Source: Pseudomonas sp. FP2196
GTDB taxonomy: Bacteria; Pseudomonadota; Gammaproteobacteria; Pseudomonadales; Pseudomonadaceae
Direction of reading: 5' to 3'
DNA: 64,000 bases
NCBI RefSeq assembly: GCF_030687715.1
Contig: NZ_CP117445.1
Location: forward strand, 1,236,501-1,300,500
This document shows, piece after piece, positions 48,105-56,801 of the stretch. How positions within the stretch are numbered: position 1 is the first letter of the stretch; the number at the start of each line of letters is the position of its first letter. The notes under the pieces are model-generated. The model ran no database searches, was not told where the DNA came from, and saw only the letters and a program-made list of their open reading frames with translations. Both the position numbers and the translations under genes were made by a program.

Positions 48105-48887
48105 TCAGGCCGAGACGCGGGGAATGGTGTCGTCGGCGCGCAAGGTGAAGATCTCGTAGCCAGTATCGGTGACCAGCAAAGTGTGTTCCCACTGGGCCGA
48201 GAGCTTGCGATCCTTGGTGATCGCGGTCCAGCCGTCGCCCAGCACTTTGGTGTCGGCCTTGCCCTGGTTGATCATCGGCTCGATGGTGAAGGTCATGCCG
48301 GCCTTCAGTTCCATGCCGGTGCCAGCGCGGCCGTAGTGCAGGATCTGCGGCTCTTCGTGGAACACCTTGCCGATGCCGTGACCGCAGAACTCGCGAACCA
48401 CCGAGAAGCCGTTCTTTTCTGCGTGCTTCTGGATGACTTCACCGATGTCGCCCAGACGGCAGCCAGGTTTGACGATCTCGATCGCCTTGTACATGCATTC
48501 CTGAGTGATCTGCGACAGGCGCTCGGCCCAGACCGGCACTTCGCCGACATGGAACATGCGGCTGGTATCGCCGTGGTAACCGTCCTTGATCACTGTGACG
48601 TCAATGTTCAGGGTGTCGCCGTTTTTCAGCGGTTTGTCGTTCGGGATGCCGTGGCAGACCACGTGGTTGATCGAAGTGCAGATCGACTTCGGGTAGCCCT
48701 TGTAGTTGAGCGGGGCAGGGATGGCCTGCTGCTCGTTGACTATATAGTCGTGGCAGATCTGGTTCAGTTGATCGGTGGTGACGCCTGGCTTTACATGTTC
48801 GGCAATCATTTCCAGCACATCGGCGGCCAGTTTGCCGGCGACACGCATCCCAGCGATGTCCTCGGGGGTTTTGAGGTTGACGGTCAT
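48105..48887 (-). CDS. map: Methionine aminopeptidase, type I
   Basis: It removes the initial Met from new proteins. The 260-residue enzyme shows NHVVCHGIPNDKPLKNGDTLNIDVTV (by parts, HGIP and NIDVTV), GDTSRMF, CGHGIGKVFHEEP, and the last metal Glu residues in FTIEPMIN and QWEHTLL. It is divergent from rpsB across 373 bases, the common bacterial order. Confidence 0.97.
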   Translation of the reverse strand: MTVNLKTPEDIAGMRVAGKLAADVLEMIAEHVKPGVTTDQLNQICHDYIVNEQQAIPAPLNYKGYPKSICTSINHVVCHGIPNDKPLKNGDTLNIDVTVIKDGYHGDTSRMFHVGEVPVWAERLSQITQECMYKAIEIVKPGCRLGDIGEVIQKHAEKNGFSVVREFCGHGIGKVFHEEPQILHYGRAGTGMELKAGMTFTIEPMINQGKADTKVLGDGWTAITKDRKLSAQWEHTLLVTDTGYEIFTLRADDTIPRVSA

Positions 48888-49260
48888 ACAGGCTCTCTCT
48901 GCGCTCGGCGGCGCTTGCTGATACGGATAGGGCGGCAGGTGTTCGTTTTACGACCCTGAAAAACGCGATTCTAACAGACGAGAGGAGCAAATCCGCGCCT
49001 GCCTGCATCGCTTCTCTCTATACAATGGTGCGCGTCGGGTCGATTCCAAGGGGGCTGCGCCCATGTCCTTGGTGTGATTACAGATTTCGGGTTCCGTTTC
49101 TGCGCACCCTGTGGTATAAAATGCGCCGCTTTCCGGGGATACCTCGAGAAGCTTAAATCCACACACGTGTCGACACGATGACCTGGGTGCTTTTGGCTTT
49201 ATGCCACTGGTTGGTCATTGGGATACGTGGAGGCCAAACCCGACTTATTAAGGAACTATC
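48888..49260 (+). promoter_or_regulatory. map-rpsB space: rpsB promoter and leader
   Basis: No gene is seen in these 373 bases. GGTATAAAAT at 49113-49122 is a strong, extended -10 with a weak -35 (TTCCGT, 49092-49097). The leader of about 130 bases before rpsB is the place where S2 autoregulates in gamma-proteobacteria; GGATACGTGG near 49223-49231 and AAGGAAC (49250-49256) precede the start. Specific S2 binding here is inferred. Confidence 0.5.
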
Positions 49261-49998
49261 ATGTCCCAAGTCAATATGCGCGATATGCTGAAGGCCGGTG
49301 TGCACTTCGGTCACCAAACCCGTTACTGGAATCCGAAAATGGGTAAGTACATTTTCGGCGCGCGTAACAAGATTCACATCATCAACCTTGAAAAAACCCT
49401 GCCAATGTTCAACGAAGCTCTGACTTTCGTAGAGCGCCTGGCTCAGGGCAAAAACAAGATTCTGTTCGTCGGCACCAAGCGTTCCGCTGGCAAGATCGTT
49501 GCTGAAGAAGCAGCACGTTGCGGTTCGCCGTACGTCGATCACCGCTGGTTGGGCGGCATGCTGACCAACTTCAAAACCATTCGTGCTTCCATCAAGCGTC
49601 TGCGTGACCTTGAAGTTCAAGCCGAAGACGGTACTTTCGCCAAGCTGACCAAGAAAGAAGCGCTGATGCGCTCCCGTGATCTTGAGAAGCTGGATCGTTC
49701 GCTGGGCGGCATCAAGGACATGGGCGGTCTGCCAGACGCACTGTTCGTGATCGACGTTGACCACGAGCGCATCGCGATCACCGAAGCCAACAAGCTGGGC
49801 ATCCCGGTTATCGGCGTTGTCGATACCAACAGCAGCCCGGAAGGCGTTGACTACATCATCCCAGGCAACGATGACGCAATCCGCGCTATCCAGCTGTACA
49901 TGGGTTCGATGGCTGACGCAGTTATCCGTGGTCGCAACAATGTTGCCGGCGGCACTGTAGAATTCGCAGCTGAAGAAACTCAGGCTGCAGCTGAGTAA
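49261..49998 (+). CDS. rpsB: 30S ribosomal protein S2
   Basis: A complete 245-residue S2: [26 protein letters not shown] start region, [25 protein letters not shown] and [15 protein letters not shown]. It assembles late in the 30S subunit near S1. AAGGA lies at 49250-49254. It forms a unit with tsf, partly separated by a terminator. Confidence 0.98.
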   Translation: MSQVNMRDMLKAGVHFGHQTRYWNPKMGKYIFGARNKIHIINLEKTLPMFNEALTFVERLAQGKNKILFVGTKRSAGKIVAEEAARCGSPYVDHRWLGGMLTNFKTIRASIKRLRDLEVQAEDGTFAKLTKKEALMRSRDLEKLDRSLGGIKDMGGLPDALFVIDVDHERIAITEANKLGIPVIGVVDTNSSPEGVDYIIPGNDDAIRAIQLYMGSMADAVIRGRNNVAGGTVEFAAEETQAAAE

Positions 49999-50024
49999 TT
50001 GACGCCCTGGCGTTGACTCAGTAA

Positions 50025-50053
50025 GCAAAAAGGGGGCTTGGCCCCCTTTTTGC
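50025..50053 (+). terminator. Terminator/attenuator between rpsB and tsf
   Basis: GCAAAAAGGGGGC and GCCCCCTTTTTGC form a perfect 13-bp stem with a 3-base loop ending in five T. tsf follows 134 bases later, so it probably lowers tsf relative to rpsB instead of stopping all transcription. Confidence 0.85.
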
Positions 50054-50187
50054 CACCTCGAAAACCATTGTCGGCAGCGCAGCTACAGCATCTGTAACGT
50101 GCAGCGGCTACAAGGTGGTTCGGGAAGAATTGAACGCCCGTTCGATCGGGTGGAATGGTTGAAAACCTATCCAAGAGGAATTTGAAA

Positions 50188-51051
50188 ATGGCAGCAATTA
50201 CTGCAGCGTTGGTTAAAGAACTGCGCGAGCGTACCGGCGAAGGCATGATGGATTGCAAGAAAGCCCTGGAAAAGGCTGACGGCGACATCGAAAAAGCCAT
50301 TGATGACATGCGTGCTTCGGGCGCGATCAAGGCTGCCAAGAAAGCTGGTAACGTTGCCGCTGAAGGCGCAATCGCCATCAAATCGAACGACAAGGTAGCC
50401 GTGCTGCTGGAAGTCAACTCGCAGACCGACTTCCTGGCCCTGCAAGACGACTTCAAGAACTTCGTTGCTGCCAGCGTAGAAAAAGCCTTCGACGAAAAAC
50501 TGACCGACGCAGCTCCGCTGATCGCCGCTCAGGAATCGGCTCGTGAAGCTCTGGTTGCCAAAGTTGGCGAGAACGTCAACATCCGTCGTCTGGTACGCGT
50601 AGAGGGTGACGTTGTCGGCACTTACCTGCACGGTAACAAGATCGGTGTTGCTGTTGTCCTGAAAGGCGGTGACGTCGAGTTGGCCAAAGACATCGCGATG
50701 CACGTAGCTGCAAGCAATCCTGAGTTCCTGCTGCCTTCGCAAGTTTCCGATGAAGCGATCGAGCGCGAGAAAGCTGTGTTCCTGCAGCTGAACGAAGAAA
50801 AAATCAAAGGCAAGCCAGAAAACATTGTTGAGAACATGGTCAAAGGCCGTATCAGCAAGTTCCTGGCAGAAGCAAGCCTGGTTGAGCAGGCGTTCGTCAA
50901 GAACCCTGAAGTCAAGGTTGGCGAGCTGGCCAAGAAAGCTGGTGCTGAAATCGTTTCCTTCACCTACTTCAAAGTAGGCGAAGGCATCGAGAAGCCGGTC
51001 GACAACTTCGCTGAAGAAGTTGCTGCCCAGCTGGCTGCCGCCAAGCAATAA
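50188..51051 (+). CDS. tsf: Elongation factor Ts
   Basis: EF-Ts exchanges GDP for GTP on EF-Tu. The start is ATG 50188 (AGAGGAA at 50173-50179), giving 287 residues; the open frame upstream is leader. It shows the UBA-like start AALVKELRERTGEGMMDCKKAL, the TDFLA motif (SQTDFLALQ) and the core repeats. Normal length for Pseudomonas. Confidence 0.97.
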   Translation: MAAITAALVKELRERTGEGMMDCKKALEKADGDIEKAIDDMRASGAIKAAKKAGNVAAEGAIAIKSNDKVAVLLEVNSQTDFLALQDDFKNFVAASVEKAFDEKLTDAAPLIAAQESAREALVAKVGENVNIRRLVRVEGDVVGTYLHGNKIGVAVVLKGGDVELAKDIAMHVAASNPEFLLPSQVSDEAIEREKAVFLQLNEEKIKGKPENIVENMVKGRISKFLAEASLVEQAFVKNPEVKVGELAKKAGAEIVSFTYFKVGEGIEKPVDNFAEEVAAQLAAAKQ

Positions 51052-51073
51052 GACGGTTTTCAACTGTCGCCCG

Positions 51074-51108
51074 AAAGAGGCTGCCCGCTTACGCGCGCAG
51101 CCTCTTTT
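51074..51108 (+). terminator. Terminator after tsf
   Basis: AAAGAGGCTGC and GCAGCCTCTTTT form an 11-bp stem with T-run. pyrH follows after 150 bases with its own ribosome site (AGGAGA). Confidence 0.88.
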
Positions 51109-51259
51109 CAGATGGGGTTGCCAATTTTTTATTGGTTTCCACTTGGAACTGACTTACAAAGCCATGTTCCGATGGCGCTGAAGCAGCGCCAAGCTAGAGT
51201 GAACGCCAGCTGTAAACAGCTCGCAAAGAATTTTAAATACGCCGCAGGAGAGATTCGCA

Positions 51260-52003
51260 ATGGCTCAGCAGGGCAGTGGTTATCAGGCTCGCTATAAACG
51301 CATTCTACTCAAGCTTAGCGGCGAGGCCCTGATGGGGTCGGAAGAGTTCGGGATCGATCCAAAGGTGCTGGATCGCATGGCGCTGGAAGTCGGCCAGCTG
51401 GTCGGCATCGGCGTACAGGTCGGTCTGGTGATCGGCGGTGGCAATCTGTTCCGCGGCGAAGCCTTGAGCAAAGCCGGTATGGATCGGGTGACAGGCGACC
51501 ACATGGGCATGCTGGCCACTGTGATGAACGCTCTGGCCATGCGCGACGCATTGGAGCGTGCCAATATCTCGGCCATCGTGATGTCGGCCATTTCCATGGT
51601 TGGCGTGACCGATCACTATGATCGCCGCAAAGCCATGCGCCATCTGAACTCCAAAGATGTCGTGATTTTCGCGGCCGGTACCGGCAATCCGTTCTTTACC
51701 ACGGATTCGGCAGCCTGCCTGCGTGCAATCGAAATCGATGCCGATGTTGTGCTCAAGGCGACCAAGGTCGATGGCGTCTACACCGCAGATCCGTTCAAAG
51801 ACCCGCATGCCGAGAAGTTCGATCATCTGACATATGATGAAGTGCTGGATCGCAAGCTGGGTGTAATGGATCTGACCGCTATTTGCCTGTGCCGCGACCA
51901 CAAGATGCCGCTGCGCGTATTCAACATGAACAAGCCTGGTGCCCTGCTGAACATTGTTCACGGTGGCGCAGAAGGAACCCTGATCGAGGAAGGCCAACAA
52001 TGA
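51260..52003 (+). CDS. pyrH: UMP kinase
   Basis: PyrH phosphorylates UMP to UDP in pyrimidine synthesis; it is an amino-acid-kinase-fold enzyme. The 247-residue protein has [36 protein letters not shown] and [17 protein letters not shown] precedes the start. Its stop overlaps the frr start (ATGA), the widely conserved pyrH-frr pair. Confidence 0.97.
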   Translation: MAQQGSGYQARYKRILLKLSGEALMGSEEFGIDPKVLDRMALEVGQLVGIGVQVGLVIGGGNLFRGEALSKAGMDRVTGDHMGMLATVMNALAMRDALERANISAIVMSAISMVGVTDHYDRRKAMRHLNSKDVVIFAAGTGNPFFTTDSAACLRAIEIDADVVLKATKVDGVYTADPFKDPHAEKFDHLTYDEVLDRKLGVMDLTAICLCRDHKMPLRVFNMNKPGALLNIVHGGAEGTLIEEGQQ

Positions 52004-52557
52004 TCAATGAAATCAAGAAAGACGCTCAAGAGCGCATGCAGAAGTCCCTGGATTCCCTGTCCCATGCATTCGGTCAGATTCGCACCGGCAAGGCACACCC
52101 AAGCATCCTGGGCAGCGTGATGGTGCCGTACTACGGCGCAGACACCTCCATCACCCAAGTAGCCAATATCACCGTAAAAGACTCGCGCACCCTGCAAGTC
52201 GTGGCGTTTGAGCGCAACATGCTCGCGGCAGTCGACAAGGCAATCCAGAGTGCCGGCCTGAATCTCAACCCGACCAACCTGGGCGAGTTGCTGCTGATCT
52301 CCATGCCTGCCCTGACCGAAGAAACCCGTAAGGGGTTTACCAAGCAGGCGCGTAGTGCAGCGGAAGACGCTCGAGTTGCCGTGCGCAACATTCGTCGTGA
52401 TGCCTTGGGTGAGCTGAAGAAGCTGGTCAAGGACAAGGAAATCAGCGAAGACGAAGAGCGTCGTGCTGCTGCGGACATTCAGAAGCTGACTGACAAGGCT
52501 GAGGCTGATATCGACGCAGCCACCAAGCAAAAAGAAGCGGACTTGATGGCCGTATAA
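52000..52557 (+). CDS. frr: Ribosome recycling factor
   Basis: RRF with EF-G splits ribosomes after termination. The start is ATG 52000 inside the pyrH stop; this gives 185 residues, the family norm. It shows the three-helix bundle pattern [29 protein letters not shown] and the end of the third helix ([20 protein letters not shown]). Confidence 0.97.
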   Translation: MINEIKKDAQERMQKSLDSLSHAFGQIRTGKAHPSILGSVMVPYYGADTSITQVANITVKDSRTLQVVAFERNMLAAVDKAIQSAGLNLNPTNLGELLLISMPALTEETRKGFTKQARSAAEDARVAVRNIRRDALGELKKLVKDKEISEDEERRAAADIQKLTDKAEADIDAATKQKEADLMAV

Positions 52558-52571
52558 GGGTCGAGCTTTTA

Positions 52572-53327
52572 ATGGACAAGACCAAGCAGACTGCGCCGTC
52601 CGCGGTGCCGCGCCATGTCGCGATCATCATGGATGGCAACAATCGCTGGGCGAAAAAACGCTTTATGCCGGGTGTCGCCGGGCATAAAGCGGGCGTTGAT
52701 GCTGTACGGGCTGTAATCGAGGTGTGCGCTGAGGCCAAGGTTGAGGTGCTGACCCTTTTCGCTTTTTCCAGTGAAAACTGGCAGCGTCCGGCCGATGAGG
52801 TCAGCGCCTTGATGGATCTGTTCTTCAAGGCGTTGCGTCGTGAGGCCAAGCGTCTCAACGATAACAACATCAGCCTGCGCATCATTGGCGATCGCTCGCG
52901 CTTTCATCCGGAGCTTCAAGCCGCGATGCGCGAAGCCGAGGCGATGACTGCCGGCGCCAACCGTTTTATCCTGCAGATCGCCGCCAACTACGGCGGTCAG
53001 TGGGATATCGCGCAAGCCGCGCAGCGCCTGGCACGTGAAGTTCAGGCCGGGCATCTGCGTCCGGAAGACATCACCCCTGATCTGCTGCAAACCTGTCTGG
53101 CGACCGGCGATCTGCCGTTGCCGGATCTGTGCATCCGTACCGGTGGCGAGCACCGCATCAGCAACTTCCTGCTGTGGCAACTGGCATACGCCGAGTTGTA
53201 CTTCTCCGACCTGTTCTGGCCGGACTTCAAACACGATGCCATGCGCACTGCGCTGGCCGATTTCGCTTCGCGCCAACGTCGTTTCGGTAAAACGAGCGAA
53301 CAGGTTGAAGCTGGAGCCCGGGTTTAA
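52572..53327 (+). CDS. uppS: Undecaprenyl diphosphate synthase
   Basis: UppS extends farnesyl-PP to the C55 carrier used for peptidoglycan and O-antigen. The 251-residue cis-prenyltransferase shows VAIIMDGNNRWAKKR with the catalytic Asp, FAFSSENWQRP, LQIAANYGGQWD, and CIRTGGEHRISNFLLWQLAYAEL by parts. It is 14 bases after frr and overlaps cdsA by one base. Confidence 0.97.
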   Translation: MDKTKQTAPSAVPRHVAIIMDGNNRWAKKRFMPGVAGHKAGVDAVRAVIEVCAEAKVEVLTLFAFSSENWQRPADEVSALMDLFFKALRREAKRLNDNNISLRIIGDRSRFHPELQAAMREAEAMTAGANRFILQIAANYGGQWDIAQAAQRLAREVQAGHLRPEDITPDLLQTCLATGDLPLPDLCIRTGGEHRISNFLLWQLAYAELYFSDLFWPDFKHDAMRTALADFASRQRRFGKTSEQVEAGARV

Positions 53328-54133
53328 TGCTTAAACAACGAATCATCACTGCGCTGATCCTGCTGCCGATTGCCCTGTGTGGGTTTTTCCTGCTCCAGGG
53401 TTCCGGTTTTGCGCTGTTCATAGGTCTGGTCGTAAGCCTGGGTGCCTGGGAATGGGCGCGTCTGGCCGGCTTCACTGCGCAATCGTTTCGCGTCGGTTTT
53501 GCTGCCGTCGTCGCGTTGATGTTGTTCGTCATGTATGTGCTGCCCGGTCTTGCGCCTTGGGTGCTGGGTGCTTCGGTACTTTGGTGGGCGGTCGCGACGT
53601 ATCTGGTGCTGACTTATCCGAAGTCCAGCGAGCACTGGTCCAGCGCGGCCACGAAGCTGGTGATCGGCCTGTTGATTCTGCTGCCGGCCTGGCAAGGTCT
53701 GGTGCAGATCAAGCAATACCCGCTGGGTAACTGGCTGATCATGGCGGTGATGGTGCTGGTCTGGGGTGCCGATATTGGCGCCTATTTCTCCGGTCGTGCA
53801 TTCGGCAAGCGCAAGTTGGCCCCTCAAGTCAGTCCGGGTAAAAGTTGGGAAGGTGTTTACGGTGGTCTGGCACTGAGTCTGGTGATTACCGCTATTGTCG
53901 GTCTGGTGCGTGACTGGACGGTAGCTGAATTGCTCAAGGGCTTGATGGGTGCTGCGCTGATCGTGTTCATCTCTGTAGTGGGTGACCTGACCGAAAGCAT
54001 GTTCAAGCGTCAGTCCGGTATCAAGGACAGCAGCAACCTGTTGCCGGGTCACGGCGGCGTGCTCGATCGCATCGATAGCCTGACAGCGGCCATTCCAGTC
54101 TTCGCCGTATTGCTGTGGATGGCTGCACCGTGA
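53327..54133 (+). CDS. cdsA: Phosphatidate cytidylyltransferase
   Basis: CdsA makes CDP-diacylglycerol for all phospholipids. The 268-residue protein has about eight membrane helices and the C-terminal signature S-x(2)-KR-x-[29 protein letters not shown] by parts, with the metal-binding Asp. It shares one base with uppS and overlaps dxr by four bases. Confidence 0.95.
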   Translation: MLKQRIITALILLPIALCGFFLLQGSGFALFIGLVVSLGAWEWARLAGFTAQSFRVGFAAVVALMLFVMYVLPGLAPWVLGASVLWWAVATYLVLTYPKSSEHWSSAATKLVIGLLILLPAWQGLVQIKQYPLGNWLIMAVMVLVWGADIGAYFSGRAFGKRKLAPQVSPGKSWEGVYGGLALSLVITAIVGLVRDWTVAELLKGLMGAALIVFISVVGDLTESMFKRQSGIKDSSNLLPGHGGVLDRIDSLTAAIPVFAVLLWMAAP

Positions 54134-55320
54134 GCCGTCCGCAACAGATTACCGTTCTGGGTGCGACAGGCTCGATTGGTCTGAGCACCCTCGATGTCAT
54201 TGCACGTCATCCAGAGCGATATCAGGTTTACGCGTTGAGCGGGTTTACGCGTCTGAGTGAGCTGTTGGCCTTGTGCGTGCGTCATGTGCCGCAATTTGCC
54301 GTGGTGCCGGAAGTCGCCGCAGCACGTGGTCTGCAGGATGATTTGCGCGTCGCCGGTTTGCCGACCCGCGTGCTGGTGGGGGAGGAGGGCCTGTGTCAGG
54401 TCGCCTCTGCTCCGGAAGTTGACGCAGTCATGGCGGCCATTGTTGGTGCGGCTGGTCTGCGTCCGACTTTGGCTGCCGTTGAGGCGGGCAAGAAGATCCT
54501 CCTGGCAAATAAAGAGGCGCTGGTGATGTCCGGCGCCTTGTTCATGCAGGCAGTACGCAAAAGCGGTTCGGTGCTGCTGCCGATCGACAGCGAACACAAC
54601 GCGATTTTCCAGTGCATGCCGCAGGATTTCGCTCGTGGTTTGAGCAGTGTCGGTGTCCGTCGGATTTTACTCACAGCCTCTGGTGGCCCGTTCCGACAGA
54701 CGCCCGTGAGTGAATTGGCGAATGTTTCGCCTGATCAGGCGTGCGCGCATCCGAACTGGTCCATGGGGCGCAAGATTTCAGTCGATTCGGCCAGCATGAT
54801 GAATAAAGGTCTCGAGTTGATCGAGGCCTGCTGGTTGTTTGATGCAAAACCTTCGCAGGTTGAAGTGGTGATTCACCCGCAGAGCGTGATTCACTCTCTG
54901 GTCGATTATGTCGATGGCTCGGTGCTGGCACAGTTGGGCAATCCTGACATGCGTACGCCGATCGCCAATGCGCTGGCCTGGCCGGAGCGCATCGACTCCG
55001 GTGTGGCGCCGTTGGATCTCTTTGCGATCGCGCGTCTGGACTTCGAGGCGCCCGATGAAGAGCGCTTCCCATGTCTGCGTCTTGCACGGCAAGCTGCCGA
55101 GGCGGGCGACAGTGCACCAGCAATGCTCAATGCGGCGAATGAAGTAGCGGTGGCAGCGTTTCTCGACGGGCGGGTTCGTTACCTGGAAATCGCGAGTATC
55201 ATCGAGGAGGTCTTGAACCTCGAATCAGTTGTGGCGCTGGATGATCTCGATGCCGTGTTCACGGCAGACGCCAAAGCGCGAGTCCTGGCCGAGCAATGGC
55301 TAAAGCGTCACGCTCGATAG
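54130..55320 (+). CDS. dxr: 1-deoxy-D-xylulose 5-phosphate reductoisomerase
   Basis: Dxr (IspC) makes methylerythritol phosphate, the committed isoprenoid step that supplies UppS. The start is GTG 54130 in the cdsA stop (396 residues). It has the NADPH site [17 protein letters not shown], the [11 protein letters not shown] acidic metal site and TASGGPFR. Upstream the frame remains open but inside cdsA. Confidence 0.96.
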   Translation: MSRPQQITVLGATGSIGLSTLDVIARHPERYQVYALSGFTRLSELLALCVRHVPQFAVVPEVAAARGLQDDLRVAGLPTRVLVGEEGLCQVASAPEVDAVMAAIVGAAGLRPTLAAVEAGKKILLANKEALVMSGALFMQAVRKSGSVLLPIDSEHNAIFQCMPQDFARGLSSVGVRRILLTASGGPFRQTPVSELANVSPDQACAHPNWSMGRKISVDSASMMNKGLELIEACWLFDAKPSQVEVVIHPQSVIHSLVDYVDGSVLAQLGNPDMRTPIANALAWPERIDSGVAPLDLFAIARLDFEAPDEERFPCLRLARQAAEAGDSAPAMLNAANEVAVAAFLDGRVRYLEIASIIEEVLNLESVVALDDLDAVFTADAKARVLAEQWLKRHAR

Positions 55321-55374
55321 ATTTTGCAACACAATGGCTATAAGCGACACTGAACAGGATTGCGGAGAAAGTAG

Positions 55375-56727
55375 ATGAGCGCGCTCTATATGATTGCCGG
55401 CACCCTGATCGCCTTGGGTGTGCTGGTCACCTTTCACGAATTCGGCCACTTCTGGGTCGCGCGTCGCTGTGGCGTCAAGGTTCTGCGCTTTTCCGTAGGC
55501 TTCGGCATGCCGCTGCTGCGCTGGCACGACAAGCAAGGCACTGAATTTGTTGTGGCTGCAATTCCGTTGGGTGGCTACGTCAAGATGCTCGACGAGCGCG
55601 AAGGCGAGGTGCCTGTCGATCAGTTGGATCAGTCGTTCAATCGCAAATCCGTTCGTCAGCGTATCGCTATTGTAGCGGCCGGACCTGTTGCCAACTTCCT
55701 GTTGGCCCTGGTGTTCTTTTGGGTGCTGGCGATGCTCGGTAGCGAGCAGGTGCGCCCGGTCATCGGTGCGGTAGAGTCCGGCAGTATCGCCGCCAAGGCT
55801 GGTTTGGGTGCGGGTCAGGAGATCGTCGCAATTGATGGCGAGCCAACGACCGGTTGGGCGGCTGTCAATTTGCAGCTCGTACGTCGACTCGGTGAAAGCG
55901 GTTCGTTGCAGTTGCTGATGCGCGAGCAGGGCACTACCGTTGATTCGCCACGCGAGCTGGTACTGGATAACTGGCTCAAGGGTGCTGATGAACCCGATCC
56001 GATCCGTTCGCTGGGTATTCGTCCTTGGCGTCCGGCTTTGCCGCCGGTGCTGGCTGAACTTGATCCAAAGGGCCCGGCTCAGGCTGCCGGCCTGAAAACC
56101 GGTGATCGTCTGCTGGCGCTCGACGGCCAGGCGCTCAACGACTGGCAGCAAGTGGTTGATACCGTTCGTACGCGTCCTGATACCAAAATCGTGCTGCGTG
56201 TCGAGCGTGATGGTGCTTCAATCGATGTCCCTGTCACCTTGGCTGCGCGCGGTGAAAGCAAGTCGCCAAACGGTTATCTGGGTGCGGGTGTAAAAGCTGT
56301 CGACTGGCCGCCGGAGATGATCCGCGAGGTCAGTTATGGGCCGTTGGCCGCGATTGGCGAGGGCGCCCGTCGCACTTGGACCATGAGCATTCTGACGCTC
56401 GATTCGCTTAAGAAAATGCTGTTCGGCGAGCTCTCGGTAAAAAACTTGAGTGGACCGATAACCATTGCTAAAGTGGCGGGCGCTTCTGCCCAGTCGGGCG
56501 TCGCTGATTTCCTGAATTTCCTTGCTTATCTGAGTATTAGCCTGGGGGTTCTGAATTTGCTGCCCATTCCTGTACTGGATGGGGGGCATTTGTTGTTTTA
56601 TCTGATCGAGTGGGCGCGTGGTCGTCCCTTGTCGGATCGGGTGCAAGGTTGGGGGATACAGATCGGTATCAGTTTGGTGGTCGGGGTGATGTTGCTTGCT
56701 CTGGTCAACGATCTGGGTCGACTGTAA
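55375..56727 (+). CDS. rseP: Site-2 protease RseP (MucP)
   Basis: RseP cuts the anti-sigma factor MucA/RseA in the membrane after the first cut, freeing AlgU. The 450-residue protein has HEFGH at 21-25, two PDZ domains between about 110 and 300, and the third metal ligand in NLLPIPVLDGGHLL. About four membrane helices are seen. An AlgU-type promoter lies at 11.67 kb of this window, a possible downstream target. It sits between dxr and bamA as in most gamma-proteobacteria. Confidence 0.96.
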   Translation: MSALYMIAGTLIALGVLVTFHEFGHFWVARRCGVKVLRFSVGFGMPLLRWHDKQGTEFVVAAIPLGGYVKMLDEREGEVPVDQLDQSFNRKSVRQRIAIVAAGPVANFLLALVFFWVLAMLGSEQVRPVIGAVESGSIAAKAGLGAGQEIVAIDGEPTTGWAAVNLQLVRRLGESGSLQLLMREQGTTVDSPRELVLDNWLKGADEPDPIRSLGIRPWRPALPPVLAELDPKGPAQAAGLKTGDRLLALDGQALNDWQQVVDTVRTRPDTKIVLRVERDGASIDVPVTLAARGESKSPNGYLGAGVKAVDWPPEMIREVSYGPLAAIGEGARRTWTMSILTLDSLKKMLFGELSVKNLSGPITIAKVAGASAQSGVADFLNFLAYLSISLGVLNLLPIPVLDGGHLLFYLIEWARGRPLSDRVQGWGIQIGISLVVGVMLLALVNDLGRL

Positions 56728-56747
56728 CGCTTCGCTGAATTGCGAAT

Positions 56748-56776
56748 CTGCCGCATTTTGCGGCAGTTTGTTTATT
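56748..56776 (+). terminator. Hairpin between rseP and bamA
   Basis: CTGCCGC and GCGGCAG pair over 7 bp with a 5-base loop, then TTTGTTTATT. Probably a partial terminator; bamA has its own ribosome site AAAGGAC. Confidence 0.7.
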
Positions 56777-56801
56777 GCCAGTTGGAATAAGAAAGGACTT
56801 C